From: Aspidapion aeneum
Lineage: Eukaryota; Arthropoda; Insecta; Coleoptera; Brentidae
Reading direction: 5' to 3'
Length of the DNA stretch: 64,000 nucleotides
NCBI GenBank assembly: GCA_963576565.1
Contig: OY755047.1
Coordinates: forward strand, 28,867,351-28,931,350
This document shows positions 34,139 through 44,959 of the stretch, in pieces. Position numbers and translations under genes: made by a program. Under the pieces are notes generated by a model, which saw nothing but the letters and a program-made list of their open reading frames with translations, was not told where the DNA came from and did no database searches. The stretch's first letter is position 1. Every line of letters begins with the position of its first letter.

Positions 34139-34409
34139 TAAACAGCACCAAACCAAACCACGAGTCCCGAGAATTGGGACGGTCAGTAAATAGAACACTG
34201 CCTCTAGCGTCGCCCGCGTTGCCATGGCAACCGTCGGAAACACATTAACAAATAATTGGGCGGATTGCGTAAAGCGTGGTTTCACTTATTACAGGGTTGT
34301 TAGAGGAAATTCGCAACTCTTGTTCAATTAACTACCCATCGAAAAATGTTTGTAGTTGTTTCCATAGGGGAAACAACCACCTCCAATTTTGGCACTTTTG
34401 CGCCCGCAA

Positions 34410-35195
34410 ATAACAAGACGTTAGCCCTACCAAGTGTACTTTGGCTGCCTGACTTCCGCATGCGCAGATCTACCAATAATATTTACGTCATGTATTACAA
34501 TAGATGACCGGGTGATTTTCACTTGATTTCTAACTACATGAAAATAGAAAGTTTCAAAAACCTAACCTAACAAAACCTAATCAAATCTAACCGAACCGAA
34601 CCAAAGCAAACTAAACCAATATTTAAAAAAAAAACTTTCCTCTTCCTGCCCGGGATCCTAGAGGATGTGAATCCGAACCGAACCAAACTAAACCTAACGT
34701 AACCAAACTAAACTACAACACTGCTAATTAGGTTTAGTTGGTTATGGTTAGGTTTGGATAGGTTCGGTTCGGTTCCGATTCACACCCTCTAGGATCCCGG
34801 GAAAAAAGTCAGGAAAGTTTTTTTTTGAAAAAAATTGTTGGTTCAGTTTGCTTTGGTTCGGTTCGGTTTGGTTCGGTTCGGTTCGGTTCGTAGTCACATC
34901 CTCTAGGATCCCGGGTAGTAAGTCAGGAAAGTTTTTTTTTTAAAGAAAATTATTGGTTCAGTTTGCTTTGGTTCGGTTCGGTTCGGTTAGCTTTGTTTAG
35001 GTTTCGTTAGGTTAGGTTTTGGTTTGGTTCGGTTCATAAACTTTCTATTTTCATGTGGTTAGAAATCAAGTGAAAATCACCCTGTTATCTATTGTAATAC
35101 ATGAGGTAAATAATATTGGTAGATCTGCGCATGCGGAAGTCAGGCAGCCAAAGTACACTTGGAGGGATAGCGTCTTGTCCGCAAATATGTCAATA
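34410..35195. mobile_element. Foldback element with GGTTCGGTTCGG units
   Basis: Outer arms pair from CCGCAAATAACAAGACG near 34418 to CGTCTTGTCCGCAAAT near 35170, through CCAAGTGTACTTTGGCTGCC, GCATGCGCAGATCTACC and AAAATAGAAAGTTT. Inner arms hold (GGTTCG)n and GGTTAG repeats and three copies of the module (C)CCGGGATCCTAGAGG with its inverse. The centre is near 34725. The same module occurs in the foldback at 27.1-28.1 kb. No coding content. Confidence 0.8.
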
Positions 35196-35929
35196 TTCGA
35201 TAAAATATCAACTTTTTCGTCGGACTTCTGGATAATCCGACCATGTGCTTAATATTATTAATATTTAAATAGTTTAAACGTTTCTTGTAGGAGAAATATT
35301 AACTCTAGCGCCACCTTTTATTAAAATTTGTAGATTACAAAAAAGGGAATTACATTTTACAGGGATGTCATTTAAAATATTTTTATTTAATTTTTCAATA
35401 TAATGAAATATTTATTGCGATTTGTCTAGTTGACTTTTTCTGTTCGTACAAAAATCTTGTTGGAACCACTGGCGGGAAGAACATTTTTGTCCTCAGCCTC
35501 CTTGATGCTCTCGCAAGGATCGGCCAAAAATGTTAATATTCACGCCCTTGCCTTGGTACAAAAATAAGTATTAGACGGCTTCCGTAAAATGAAAAATATT
35601 AAAAACACATTCGCAAAAGCATTTTTATTGATACCAAAAACCCCCAATAGTAAGGCTAACAGAAATTTATAACTATCTTGGATAGTTCTCAAGATTCACT
35701 TGTATCGGTTATTGAATCTTGCATAGTTTTCGAGATTTACTTTCTTCGATTTACCAAATCTTGTGGGAGAATCCGCCTGGTGGTACTCTTTGGCTTGATG
35801 GTTGGGCAATTATTTCAGAATCATACCCGAGACCCAGAAGAGGATTACCATCTAGAAAAATAATATTTTATTATTCATATTAAATCTAATTTGTTTTTTT
35901 TTTATAATTGATAATAAACAAAGGTATTA
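35196..35929. other. Non-coding stretch
   Basis: The frame at 35678-35863 has no recognised domain or splice support. Nothing else is seen. Confidence 0.45.
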
Positions 35930-36236
35930 GGGACTTATTGCAATAAATTTTCAATTTTCAATTTATTTCTAAGAGTACAATTCATAAAGCCAGGTAATAA
36001 TTGTGCCCGGCACTATTCTGACATTTTCGCATTAGAAGAACAGCTGTCTTCTTTTAAAATTAGGCCTTTGTGTATTATAAGAGCCAAAATTAATAGTGCC
36101 GCCACTATTAATGGAAAATATACGACTGGATTTATAAATTTGACTTTGATGTGTCAATTTTGAAAGATCAACTGTCATTTTTCAATACGAATAGTGCCCG
36201 GCACAATTAGTACCTGGCTTTATTGTAATAAGTCCC
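35930..36236. mobile_element. Tc1/mariner-like MITE, copy 2
   Basis: Same termini as 13488-13747 (GGGACTTATTGCAATAA and inverse), flanked by TA. It has an extra ~46 bp (35948-35993, TTTTCAATTT repeats) just inside its left end that copy 1 lacks. Confidence 0.82.
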
Positions 36237-36305
36237 TATTATCAGCCCATACCGGTATATAGTATAAAAAGCCTCTCATTTTCTACTGCCCTGATGTCGA
36301 ATGTA

Positions 36306-36866
36306 GATCCAGGACGGATCTGATACCTTCCTAGCTAGCCTATTAGCACACTTCAAGTGAAGCCATGATATATCAGCCTTGAAAACAGTTTTTTTGTAAA
36401 TATCTCAGAAACTAAAGCCCCTACGAAGTTTTTCTTTATAAAAAAGTTAGCATTTTTTAATTACAGTAAAGTTCAGATATAGTAGAGGTTTACTATACCT
36501 AAGAAATTTTTTTGGGTATTTTGAACAGCGTTTGCTATAAGGGAGTGTTTATTATAAACGGGTTCGCTATATGCGAACTTCACTGTATTAAAAAACTGAC
36601 ATTATCACCAATGAATTTTGACGAAAATCGTATTAACTCGTCGAACACTATTTTACCTGAAAATTTTATGGACATCGGTTTAGCGGTTTAGGAGCTATCC
36701 TATTACGGACAGAAATACACATACACACACAGACAGACATCACGACGATATTGCTAAGAAAGGTCAAAATACACCCAAATTAAAAATTTCCAGCGTTATC
36801 TGAAAAAAAAAATTCGTCGAAAATAATACCTTCTCTAGCCATTGCTGCGCGGGCTGAGAAGGTAAA
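36306..36866. repeat. ~550-bp dispersed repeat, copy 2, with a pogo-like MITE inside
   Basis: Homologue of 32900-33442. It is interrupted at about 36465-36597 by a 130-bp insert with ends ACAGTAAAGTTCAGATATAG and the approximate inverse CTATATGCGAACTTCACTGT, which resemble pogo-type termini. Confidence 0.72.
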
Positions 36867-37086
36867 AATGGATAGCTAGCCCTTTACTTGAGAAATCACA
36901 TAAAATCACTGCCAAATTGAGCCAATTTCTGTTGACAACGCTGAGATTCTTTAAGAACATTGAAGTTTGGTAACACTGATTAATAAAAAATGTGAAGAAA
37001 TCCAGCCTAATATTTTCCGTTGTGTTTTTGGTATTATTTTTTGGCATACCTATTGTTTTCGATTACTTTTTTTAGTTTTTCTTGTG

Positions 37087-37095
37087 TTTATTTAT
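37087..37095 (-). terminator. Polyadenylation signal of the nested gene
   Basis: AATAAATAA on the minus strand lies about 80 nt downstream of the stop codon at 37176-37174. Two overlapping AATAAA hexamers make this the likely 3' processing signal. Confidence 0.6.
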
Positions 37096-37173
37096 TTTGT
37101 TAACCTTGATTTTCTTCATAGCTTAGAAAAAAAAATGTTTTAACAGCTTCAGTGTTACCACACTACAACATTT

Positions 37174-38778
37174 TTAAATAATTTCTCCGAATGGCGGGCC
37201 TATGTAGATCGAAGTGTAGTAAAACAGAAGAATATATATGAGGCATATTGGGATAATTAGGAACTTACCTTTCCTTCTATAACCCTTGCTCTTATACTCA
37301 TCATTTGAAGTTAGGCCAGAACCAGTCAGAGGATTTCTGTAAGAACTGGATGGTCGCTTTTCGTCGTTATAATTTTCTCTTGTAATTCTGGGTTGAGCTG
37401 TTTGAGGTTTTCGTTCTTCAGGTAAAGGATCCTCTTTTCTGTTAGATTATTTAAAACCGTTTAAAAAACTATTATTGTTGATTTTTGTACTCTTACTAGT
37501 ATTAAACAACCACTCTTTAATGTTCTTTGCTACTGTTGAATGTTCATTACTGTAAATGGATGTAATTATTGTTGAAAATTCATTTTAGTTCAGAAATCGA
37601 AAATCAATGCAAAATGCGTGAGTCGTGAAAACAGTGACGTATTCAGGATTTCCCGAATGGTTACGTTGGGTAAGGTTAGGCTAGGCCAAGAAGGCAGCTT
37701 TTTTATGTTTATAATAAGTGCTAGTTAAAATTGGGCACAAGAAAATAATGTTTATGAAAAAATAATTGCAGTCATAAATTTTGTAATAAATTGCGGGTGA
37801 TTTCCTACTGTTTTACTAGAACTAATAATGCATTTTTTACCAACAACAACAACAACAACAACCCTAGATCCGCCGCCATGACATAGAAGCAGCCTAAAGT
37901 ACATAACGTAAGCCAAATAAGTGAAAAAAATATTCCATCCATGAATTAGTCAAACACATGACAAATACATGAATAAGTTATCTAACCTTTTTATAGATTC
38001 CAAAGTAGTTCTATATACTTTCCTAGATGGAGAACCGTTCACTGAAAAAATGGATGTAGCAATTCTTTCAGGTTCCTTTTTCAACGAGAAGATATCACTC
38101 TGATTCCTGATCAGCTTTGTTCTAAAAAAACATAAAACTGAGTATTTAACTGACGTTAGTAAAACTACTATTTACTTCTTTGGTTTGAAACGAATTAAAA
38201 TGTGGCAAGTTGACAAACGACTCATGCTTCTACTAGTTCTACTACCATTGCTAGAATATAATTGAATAAAGAGGATGCTTACGATTTTTGTTCATTTATA
38301 CCACTCGGTTGTGAAGAACCCCGTTTTCCATCCAAGTGTGCTTTTTCAAAAACTTTTTCCTTGGAAACAACGGATTTTACTTCTGAAGATTTTTTTGACT
38401 AAAACAAAGTTAATTTTTAAACTACATTTTGACCATTTGTGCTGCATTTTGTGTTTTTATTGAAAAATGTTAATGTTTTTATAGTATAATACTAACCAGA
38501 ATACCACTTCTCTTCTTCTCTACCACTTCTTCACTATCGTTGACTTTTTTTGGTTCTGAAAGTTTTCTTTTTACTTCAATACTTAGTCTTGAGCTTGCTT
38601 CTGATTGAAATTTATCGTGAAGTTTTTCAATTTTTTCTTCACTTGAATTTGGCGATATTTTTGCAAATTCTTCGGTAGATCTTTTTACTTTTGCGACATT
38701 TTTGTTCGAAATTTCTGACGAAAGTTTTTTGCTGAGATTGTTTGTGTTAATTAAAGGTTTTTCGTATGTGTCCGCCAT
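37174..38778 (-). CDS. Complete five-exon gene of unknown function, 242 codons, nested antisense to the putative C3G intron
   Basis: Exons on the minus strand: 38778-38497, 38398-38283, 38121-37987, 37438-37269 and 37199-37174. All introns begin GT and end AG (98, 161, 548 and 69 bp), the phases agree, and the total is 729 bases, exactly 243 codons with TAA. The ATG has a good context (AAAAATGGCG), and an in-frame TAA lies just upstream. The acceptor-like TTTTAATCTAG before it suggests a 5' UTR intron. The protein is hydrophilic, rich in Lys, Ser and Glu, with no signal peptide or membrane segment; residues 15-90 could form charged helices. Exon 4 carries the word YRNPLTGSG and the chain ends RRKGPPFGEII. 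I do not recognise the family. It is likely an intrinsically disordered intracellular protein. Confidence 0.78.
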
Positions 38779-38829
38779 TTTTTAATCTAGATTAAAATAA
38801 AAATGACTTTTAACACTATATGGTTACTT

Positions 38830-39112
38830 TTCTTCTTCAAGTCACTTTACAACCCCTGGTGGGTTTTAGCCTAAATAACCAGAACCCTCTATTCTGCTAT
38901 CCCTGGTACTATTCGTCACCACCCCACATTCTTGATGTCATGTTCGACATGGTCTATCGTTCTTTTACTTGGCTTCCCTCTTCTTCTTCCTGCAATTCTC
39001 CAGTTCATTATATTTCTTGGTATTCTGATCTCATCCATTTTCCGTATATGTCCCAACCAAGCTAAGCTTCTACTTTTGATAAAGTCCACGATGTTTGCGC
39101 AATCTATTAACT
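38830..39112 (-). pseudogene. Non-LTR ORF2 C-terminal fragment
   Basis: On the minus strand the frame reads FIKSRSLAWLGHIRKMDEIR then IPRNIMNWRIAGRRRG, the L-G-H-x-R/K-M block that closes RTE/CFDP2-type ORF2 proteins, followed by DHVEHDIKNVGW after a frameshift. It lies just upstream of the nested gene's start, so it could contribute sequence to that gene's promoter region. Confidence 0.68.
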
Positions 39113-39425
39113 AATTTACTTACTAATATATGTAGGTAAAAGTAAAGATAGTCGTGTTCATAAAGTTATTTACAAAGCATCCACGGACCAATCAGTGGGA
39201 CAGTGAGCCCCATTATTGCGACAAAAAAATTTGCCTAAGTGTTTTCAAGGTAACAGTCCTTAACCACAGTGAAGGTAAGATCATGACACTGTTCCTTGGC
39301 CCACAAAGGGCCTTCATCACCTTTAGACCCCTATGAAATAAGCATGCCTTTGCTCGAATATGATTTGATATTTAAATTAAAAAATCTAGCAAAAATAATT
39401 CAAATAATAACAATATTATACATAC

Positions 39426-39634
39426 CTTTTTATCCACAAATTTTGCTTCTGACGCGGGCTACCGGCATTCAAATCTTTGAATTTTTTAGTAAGAAAATTT
39501 AGAATTACAAAAACACATTTATCAAAAACTTCTTGATGTGACAAATTGACAAAAGTGTCAAAGAATTGTAAAGTGCTGGTACCAGGAACTTCAAATAGAT
39601 ACAGAGCTATCAAAACAAATGGAACCAAGGATGT
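39426..39634 (-). CDS. Candidate internal exon of an unrecognised minus-strand gene
   Basis: An open stretch of 69 codons plus two bases is bounded by an acceptor (TTTTTTAAAG) and a consensus donor (AAAAG|GTATGT). Only one of the three frames is open. The peptide is hydrophobic at first (SLVPFVLIALYLFEVPG) and then reads FFDTFVNLSHQEVFDKC and ends RQKQNLWIKR, which looks like a folded globular segment. A possible following exon starts after CATAG at about 39331, but its frame does not clearly agree. It may be one exon of a larger gene, or a relic. Confidence 0.35.
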
Positions 39635-39639
39635 CTTTA

Positions 39640-40331
39640 AAAAATTAGAATAGAAATACTTTTTTTAAATTTTCTCTTTCGAAAAAATACAAATTTGGAC
39701 AAAAAGATTTGCATTTTTTGGACTTTCCTTTAAGTTAAATAATACTAGATCACGTATAGGAGTAACAAATTTTTTTGTAAAAAGTTATATTTTCATTAGC
39801 TTCCTGTGGGGAAGTGACATAGAGGCATAGACCAATGACAGAGAGAATAGGTACAGGAGCACGGAATTGATATATGGTATAATTTTTGGCAGTTAATCGT
39901 AGTGTTTTTTTTTAAAACACATTTTTTTGAGTCGGGTGATGTGGTTACGATTACCGCCTTCTCACGGACAGCTACAGAAACAAAAATATTTTAGATAAAT
40001 TCACAAGGTCCGCTTTTGTTAAAAAAAATTTCGAATTCGTAGGGGTGCTTTCGACATCTTTCGCAATTCTTACACCAAGACTTTAAGGTCAAGTTATGTT
40101 AGGTTAGCTTCCTTTTAAGACGAGCGTCTATGGAGTGGAATACCTCATCACTATGTTGCCAGTCTTTTTGGAAAGGTAAAATCGTATCGGAAATAAAAGT
40201 ATTTTTGTATAAAATTCAAATTTTTTTAAAATTTTGTTTTAGTCTATGCATAGATCAAGTTACATAAGATTAGTAGGTAAGTCCCGCAGATACAGCTACA
40301 CTTTTCGATTACTTTCAACAGGTATCTGAAG
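39640..40331. other. Non-coding stretch
   Basis: No gene or repeat recognised. Confidence 0.45.
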
Positions 40332-40437
40332 CAGTGGCACCCGAGCCTGAGGTCTTTGGGGGGGAAAATGTGGAAAATATCTAAAAAAAAATATGTTTTG
40401 GGGAAGGGGGGCCCCGAGCCACTGGGTGCGCTCATGT
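40332..40437. repeat. Short inverted-end repeat, copy 2
   Basis: CAGTGGCACCCGAG at the left, CCGAGCCACTGGGTGCGCTC at the right, G-runs inside. Shorter relative of 2588-2768. Confidence 0.55.
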
Positions 40438-40554
40438 AGGTTAGAAAAAAGTCCTTTGCTGGCATTTGTAGTGAGGTTTTCCTGTCTGCAAACGCTCGCC
40501 TTTTAAAATAATTTAATTTTTTATATGATTTGTCTATCCTGGTTATGTATAGTA

Positions 40555-41947
40555 CAGCGTGTCCCATTTTCGATGGGATTAAATGGGAAACTCGGTTATT
40601 ATTAAAGATATCGATCTTCTGATTGCACCTACTGTGTTCTTTTTTTGAGCCCTTAAAAATGGTGTAATCAGATTTTTGTTATACCTCGTGATTTCGCTAA
40701 TACAGGGAGTTTTTGAAAAAATTGCATTTTTATTAATTCCTTGTATCTCGCTCAATTTGCAAGATATCCTTATTCTGTAAAAACCTTTCCACGGCAACTT
40801 TTTAAGAGCAAAATAATGGCGTTGTCAATTTTTTAAAACATTTTGATTGGTTCCATGCTGTTATTATTTTAAAATAATAAAACTTTAATATTTTTTTTTG
40901 ATTTAAGGTAAAAAAACTATTTATTATTTAAAAAAAAAAACTTTAGTCCGAACCTTATAATAATAAATAAAATTATAAATTAAAAATTGCAAGGCACACT
41001 AGTTAAACGATTTTTAGTTTATCTGTTTTGAAACGTTAATTAAAATATTTATAAATAAAGTAAAAAACGTTAAAAAGTTACAAAAATAATATAATAGTAA
41101 TTATTTGATGGTAGCACAGCAACTCATGAAATTTACTTGAACATGGAAAAAAAAGCGTGGAATTGACATTGTCATTTTACTGGTAATTTTTGTGAATGGC
41201 TCACTCACAATTATTCTAAAATGGTTAGAAATCGATGGTCGATTTTGAAAAATGTGATATGTTTGACTGCTTTACTCAAGCACAATATTTAAACGGCAGA
41301 AATATTTTTATGCAAAATGCGTTAAGAAAAATAACTCAAAAATGGCAACAATGGCTTACACATAATGGCAATCGGTTTGAACATTCTCTCAACAACTCAT
41401 TTTAATTCGCTAAGTATTAAAACAGTTAAACTAAAAATCGTTTAAAAAGCAATTTTTAATTTATATTTATGTTGGAAATTTCCAGGTTCGGACAAAAATT
41501 TTTTTTAAATGTATTTTTTTTTTACTTTAAAACAAAATTTTTAAATTTTTATTTTTATTTTGTGATAATTATAGCATGACACCAATAAAAATAGTAATAA
41601 AAAAAATCCAGGTCCGTATTTAATTTTTTATGATAAATACCATATCTCAAAAAATAAACAATACTTAAAAAAAATTGACATGTCATTATTTTCTTCTAAA
41701 AAACTTCCTATAAAAAGGTTTTTACAGAATAAAAATATCTCGCAAAATAAGCGAAATATAAAGGATTATTATAAATGCAATTTTTTCAAAAACTCCCTGT
41801 ATTAGCGAAACTACGGGGTATAGCAAAAATCTGATTACATTATTTTTAAGAACATAAAAAAGAGCACGGTAAGGTGCAATCAGAAAATCGATATCTTTAA
41901 TAATAACCGAGTTTCCCATTTAATCCCATCGAAAATGGGACAAGCTG
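40555..41947. mobile_element. 1.4-kb palindromic TIR element
   Basis: Flanked by TA on each side, with CAGCGTGTCCCATTTTCGAT at the left and its near inverse at the right. The arms pair over about 250 bp (through TTAAATGGGAAACTCGGTTA, GATATCGAT, CTCCCTGTATTAGCGAAA-type words and AAAAAGGTTTTTACAG). Inner blocks near 40900-41060 and 41400-41560 also pair, so nearly the whole element is one imperfect palindrome centred near 41250. It encodes nothing recognised. Confidence 0.8.
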
Positions 41948-42067
41948 TACAGTCCTTCAATTTAAATATGATATTAGGTAGCGCGCACTTTTCCCAAATA
42001 ATAATAATTTGATCAAAACTTGGCAACGTTGCGCCCAAAGATGAACCCCATCATTATCGTTGCTTAG

Positions 42068-42100
42068 AAGCGTTGTTTGAGGCTCCATCAAACAACGCTT
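42068..42100. other. Perfect short hairpin
   Basis: AAGCGTTGTTTGA, a 7-nt loop GGCTCCA, then TCAAACAACGCTT: a 13-bp perfect stem. Function unknown. A second, weaker hairpin (ATATAGCATG ... CATGCTATAT) lies at about 42518-42540. Confidence 0.6.
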
Positions 42101-43975
42101 AGAAGACATAATATAAGAATTATGTAGGTAGAATAAATGTTATAGGGTCATAGACTGTTTCTGTGCTTAATGTGTGTAAGAGAAAAGTAAAAGAACGAGA
42201 AATATATTTTGGGCGGTGTCTTGAAATATTTTTCGCTGTTTTAGACCCGTTTTCGGCTGGTAGTGGGAAAGTAGGGGAATACATCATGACCTCTCGTCTT
42301 CTCGAAGTTTTTCGTCATTCCGTTGCGTCTAGCGAAACATGTGAGAAGTGATTATTTGTTTTTCACGCACAAGCCATGAAATTTCCTCCCTCTAATTTAC
42401 CGGGGCCCACAGAGGACAGGTATGGGCGTAACCACGTGTAAACTTCTTACATAGTACATATTTTATACCAATGCAGTTGTTCTTATCTTACATACAGTAA
42501 TAATTTCCCATGATCAATATAGCATGTAATCATGCTATATATGGTAGACTAATGAAAATGGTTAGATACGATAATAGTAATTACTTATGTATAGAGATTT
42601 TGTCTTGCTATGAGCGCCATCTTTTAAAATTTTCTTGAAGTATTGTAGTCTTAAACCAGTAAACTGTTAGAACTTCCTATCGCGTCACTTTTAAGTTAAA
42701 AAAGAGTTACTAAAAAAAACGTGACAAAAAAAGACGCAAAAAGTTAGTAGGTTTGAGAAGTCTTAATGTAGTGGCGTTTTAGAACATGTTGTGGAGGACT
42801 TTTCAAGTGTGAATTTGGGACATGAAAATACCGAGGGCAAAAAAGACTTTATATACACAGCACCAGAAACTTTAGAAAAATTACATTTTTATTGCTTGAT
42901 TCTTCCTTGTTTTTAAGTTATCTCTCTTATCTAAGCATGTAGATTTAACAAAACAAATATTACATGGTATGATGTTGTTTCCTAGTAAAACATAACTTTA
43001 TTATTTTTATTCACGTTAATTTAACTTAATGTGATTTTTGTGCTATGTGGGTTGTTTTAATACAGAATGCTGCATTGCCAAACTGTAGCCCTAAATTGTC
43101 ATAGACCGTGTTCTTCTCGCAAATAAGTATCATTTTCGAATGTGAGAGCTGTACGTAGGTATAAATGAAAACAACATTTTCTCGTAATTTATTCTAGAGA
43201 GCGTTTAATCCACGTTTAATCTAGTCAGTGTGTAGTGTATGTTTACATAGTCGCATCTTGTATATTTATTTTTATCGCGTATAAACACACACAAGTCGCG
43301 CAAAGTGCGCCAAGACTGCGATCAGATAATGGATCTTTTATTAAACACTCAGGGCAGTATTAAAAAAAATCAACATTTACAATATGGCACAACTTGTTTT
43401 ATTTGAGGTTTTAAGAAAAAAAAATATGGGGCTTTCCATGTCAACCCGGCCACCTTTTGCACTTAACAATTTTGATTTTAATAAAAATTTATGTATAGAT
43501 ACCGATTACACCAAGATAAAAATTTTTAAAAAATGTTGCGATTCCTTACATCTACAGGGTGTTTTATCTTCTTAATTGGCCAAAACATATCTGTGGTTTA
43601 TGATTTTTGCTGAAAAAATACGAACTTCCCAAAAAACATTTTTACTACTGTTTAGAAATAAGAGCAAGAGGCTTTAAAAAAAATATTGAAAATGACAAAT
43701 AATCGCATCAGTGACGAACGAAATGAACCTTAGTACAAGACAATAAATTTAAAAAATCGCCATTTTAAAAATGTGGTCCCTTCGATTTTTTAATATTTTT
43801 TTGAAAAAAGATGCTCCAATATTTTGTCTATTGCCTCTAAAAATTTTTGAGTGGGCCAACAAGTATAAATGTCAAACAGAAAATTTCTTCTTTAAGTGCG
43901 CCGAGGCCTTAGCCGTACTTATATGTATATGGGCAAGCGAGCAGTCCTATTGAGGCGCCCGAGGTGTCAATCAAT
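42101..43975. other. Long stretch without a recognised gene
   Basis: Frames at 42163-42351, 43384-43575 and 43771-43953 show no family signature. GC rises between 43190 and 43330. An ACAGGGTG terminus occurs near 43553, possibly the end of another TIR element. Confidence 0.45.
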
Positions 43976-44125
43976 ACTGGATGTCCGTTTATGCATTGAT
44001 TGATTTATGCATTTTCGATTTTCTAGTAGTTTCTCTGATCCATATTTGAGCATTTCAGCGTATATTCCCCCAGGTCCGCTAGATTTTCCGGATTTAAGCT
44101 TTTTAATACTATTCTTTATCATTTG

Positions 44126-44861
44126 AGCTCACACATATACTATACTATAGTAGTGTGAGCTATGGTGATCCTAATTTTTTCGAGAAAAAAAAAGTTGCTC
44201 CGATTTTAAAAAATTTTATATATCTTTGCGTTTCAGATGATTTTGAAACTTTTTTGTTGCGCCGTCTGTCTGTCTGTCTGTATGTCTGTCTGTCTGTCTG
44301 TATGTCTGTAACGACCAACGCGCATAACTCAAAAACCGCTTGGCCGATTTTAATGAAATTTGGTACCTAGGCTGGGTCTTGGGTCGAGATGGTCCCATTT
44401 AAAAATGAACAAAATCCACCGAACAGAAACCAAATAAAAGGGTGGGGGTAGATTTCAAAAATTAGAGTTTATGTGAAAATATGGCGTGTGTGATATCAAA
44501 CGAAAGGTAATTGAGTCTGCAATTAAACAAAATACATTTTAATTTATTTAAAAAAAAGGGTGGGGGTATATTTTAAAAATTAGAGTTTAAGTGAAAATAT
44601 GGCGTGTGTGATATCAAACGAAAGGTAATTGAGTCCGGAGTTTAACAAAATACATTTTAGTTTTTTGTTTTTTTTAAGGGTGGGGGTAGATTTCAAAAAT
44701 TTGAGTTTAAGTCAAAACATGGCTTGTGTGGTATCAAACAAAAGGTAATTTAGCCTGGAGTTAAATAAAATATATTTCAGTTTTTAGTTATATTAGCTCA
44801 CACGTACACTATAACTATAGTACCTAGTGTGAGCTTAGGGGCCCATATATTGGCAGAGTAT
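44126..44861. mobile_element. Helentron-like (HINE/DINE-type) element, copy 2
   Basis: Same architecture as copy 1 at 4476-5333: 5' hairpin with AGCTCACAC, GTCT microsatellite (44267-44310), then ~118-bp tandem units and a 3' hairpin (about 44795-44835), ending GGCAGAGTA before a T-run. Comparison with intact RTE relatives defines its ends and shows no clear target duplication beyond T residues. Confidence 0.78.
44440..44794. repeat. Three tandem ~118-bp units in Helentron-like copy 2
   Basis: Units begin with GGGTGGG at 44440, 44558 and 44678. Copy 1 has four units. Confidence 0.85.
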
Positions 44862-44959
44862 TTTTTCGATGATTACTTCCTCTCCATGTACTTCTATGTC
44901 TCTCCTCGGAGAGGCTGACAGATATTTGGGTCGCGATTCCTGCAGCAGTTTAAAATAAA

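Larger units (their letters stand above)
43976..44949 (-). pseudogene. RTE-like relic split by a Helentron-like insert
   Basis: The flanks 43976-44125 and 44862-44949 are contiguous in other relics of the same family (10.64-10.83 kb, and the inverse at 24.2 kb). They encode the start of the reverse transcriptase (KSGKSSGPGG-type block) and the linker before it on the minus strand. The insert at 44126-44861 lies in a T-run. At 44949 the relic breaks off and the next repeat begins. Confidence 0.78.

Noticed and set aside
34560..35050. GGTTAGGTTAGG words suggesting the insect TTAGG telomere repeat
   Set aside because: They are few, mixed with GGTTCGG, and lie in both arms of a palindromic foldback element rather than in a long uniform array.
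39238..39331. Following exon for the 39.4-kb candidate exon, reading GSKGDEGPLWAKEQ in one frame
   Set aside because: That frame does not match the phase of the upstream donor, and the phase-matched frame gives an unconvincing peptide; kept only as a note.
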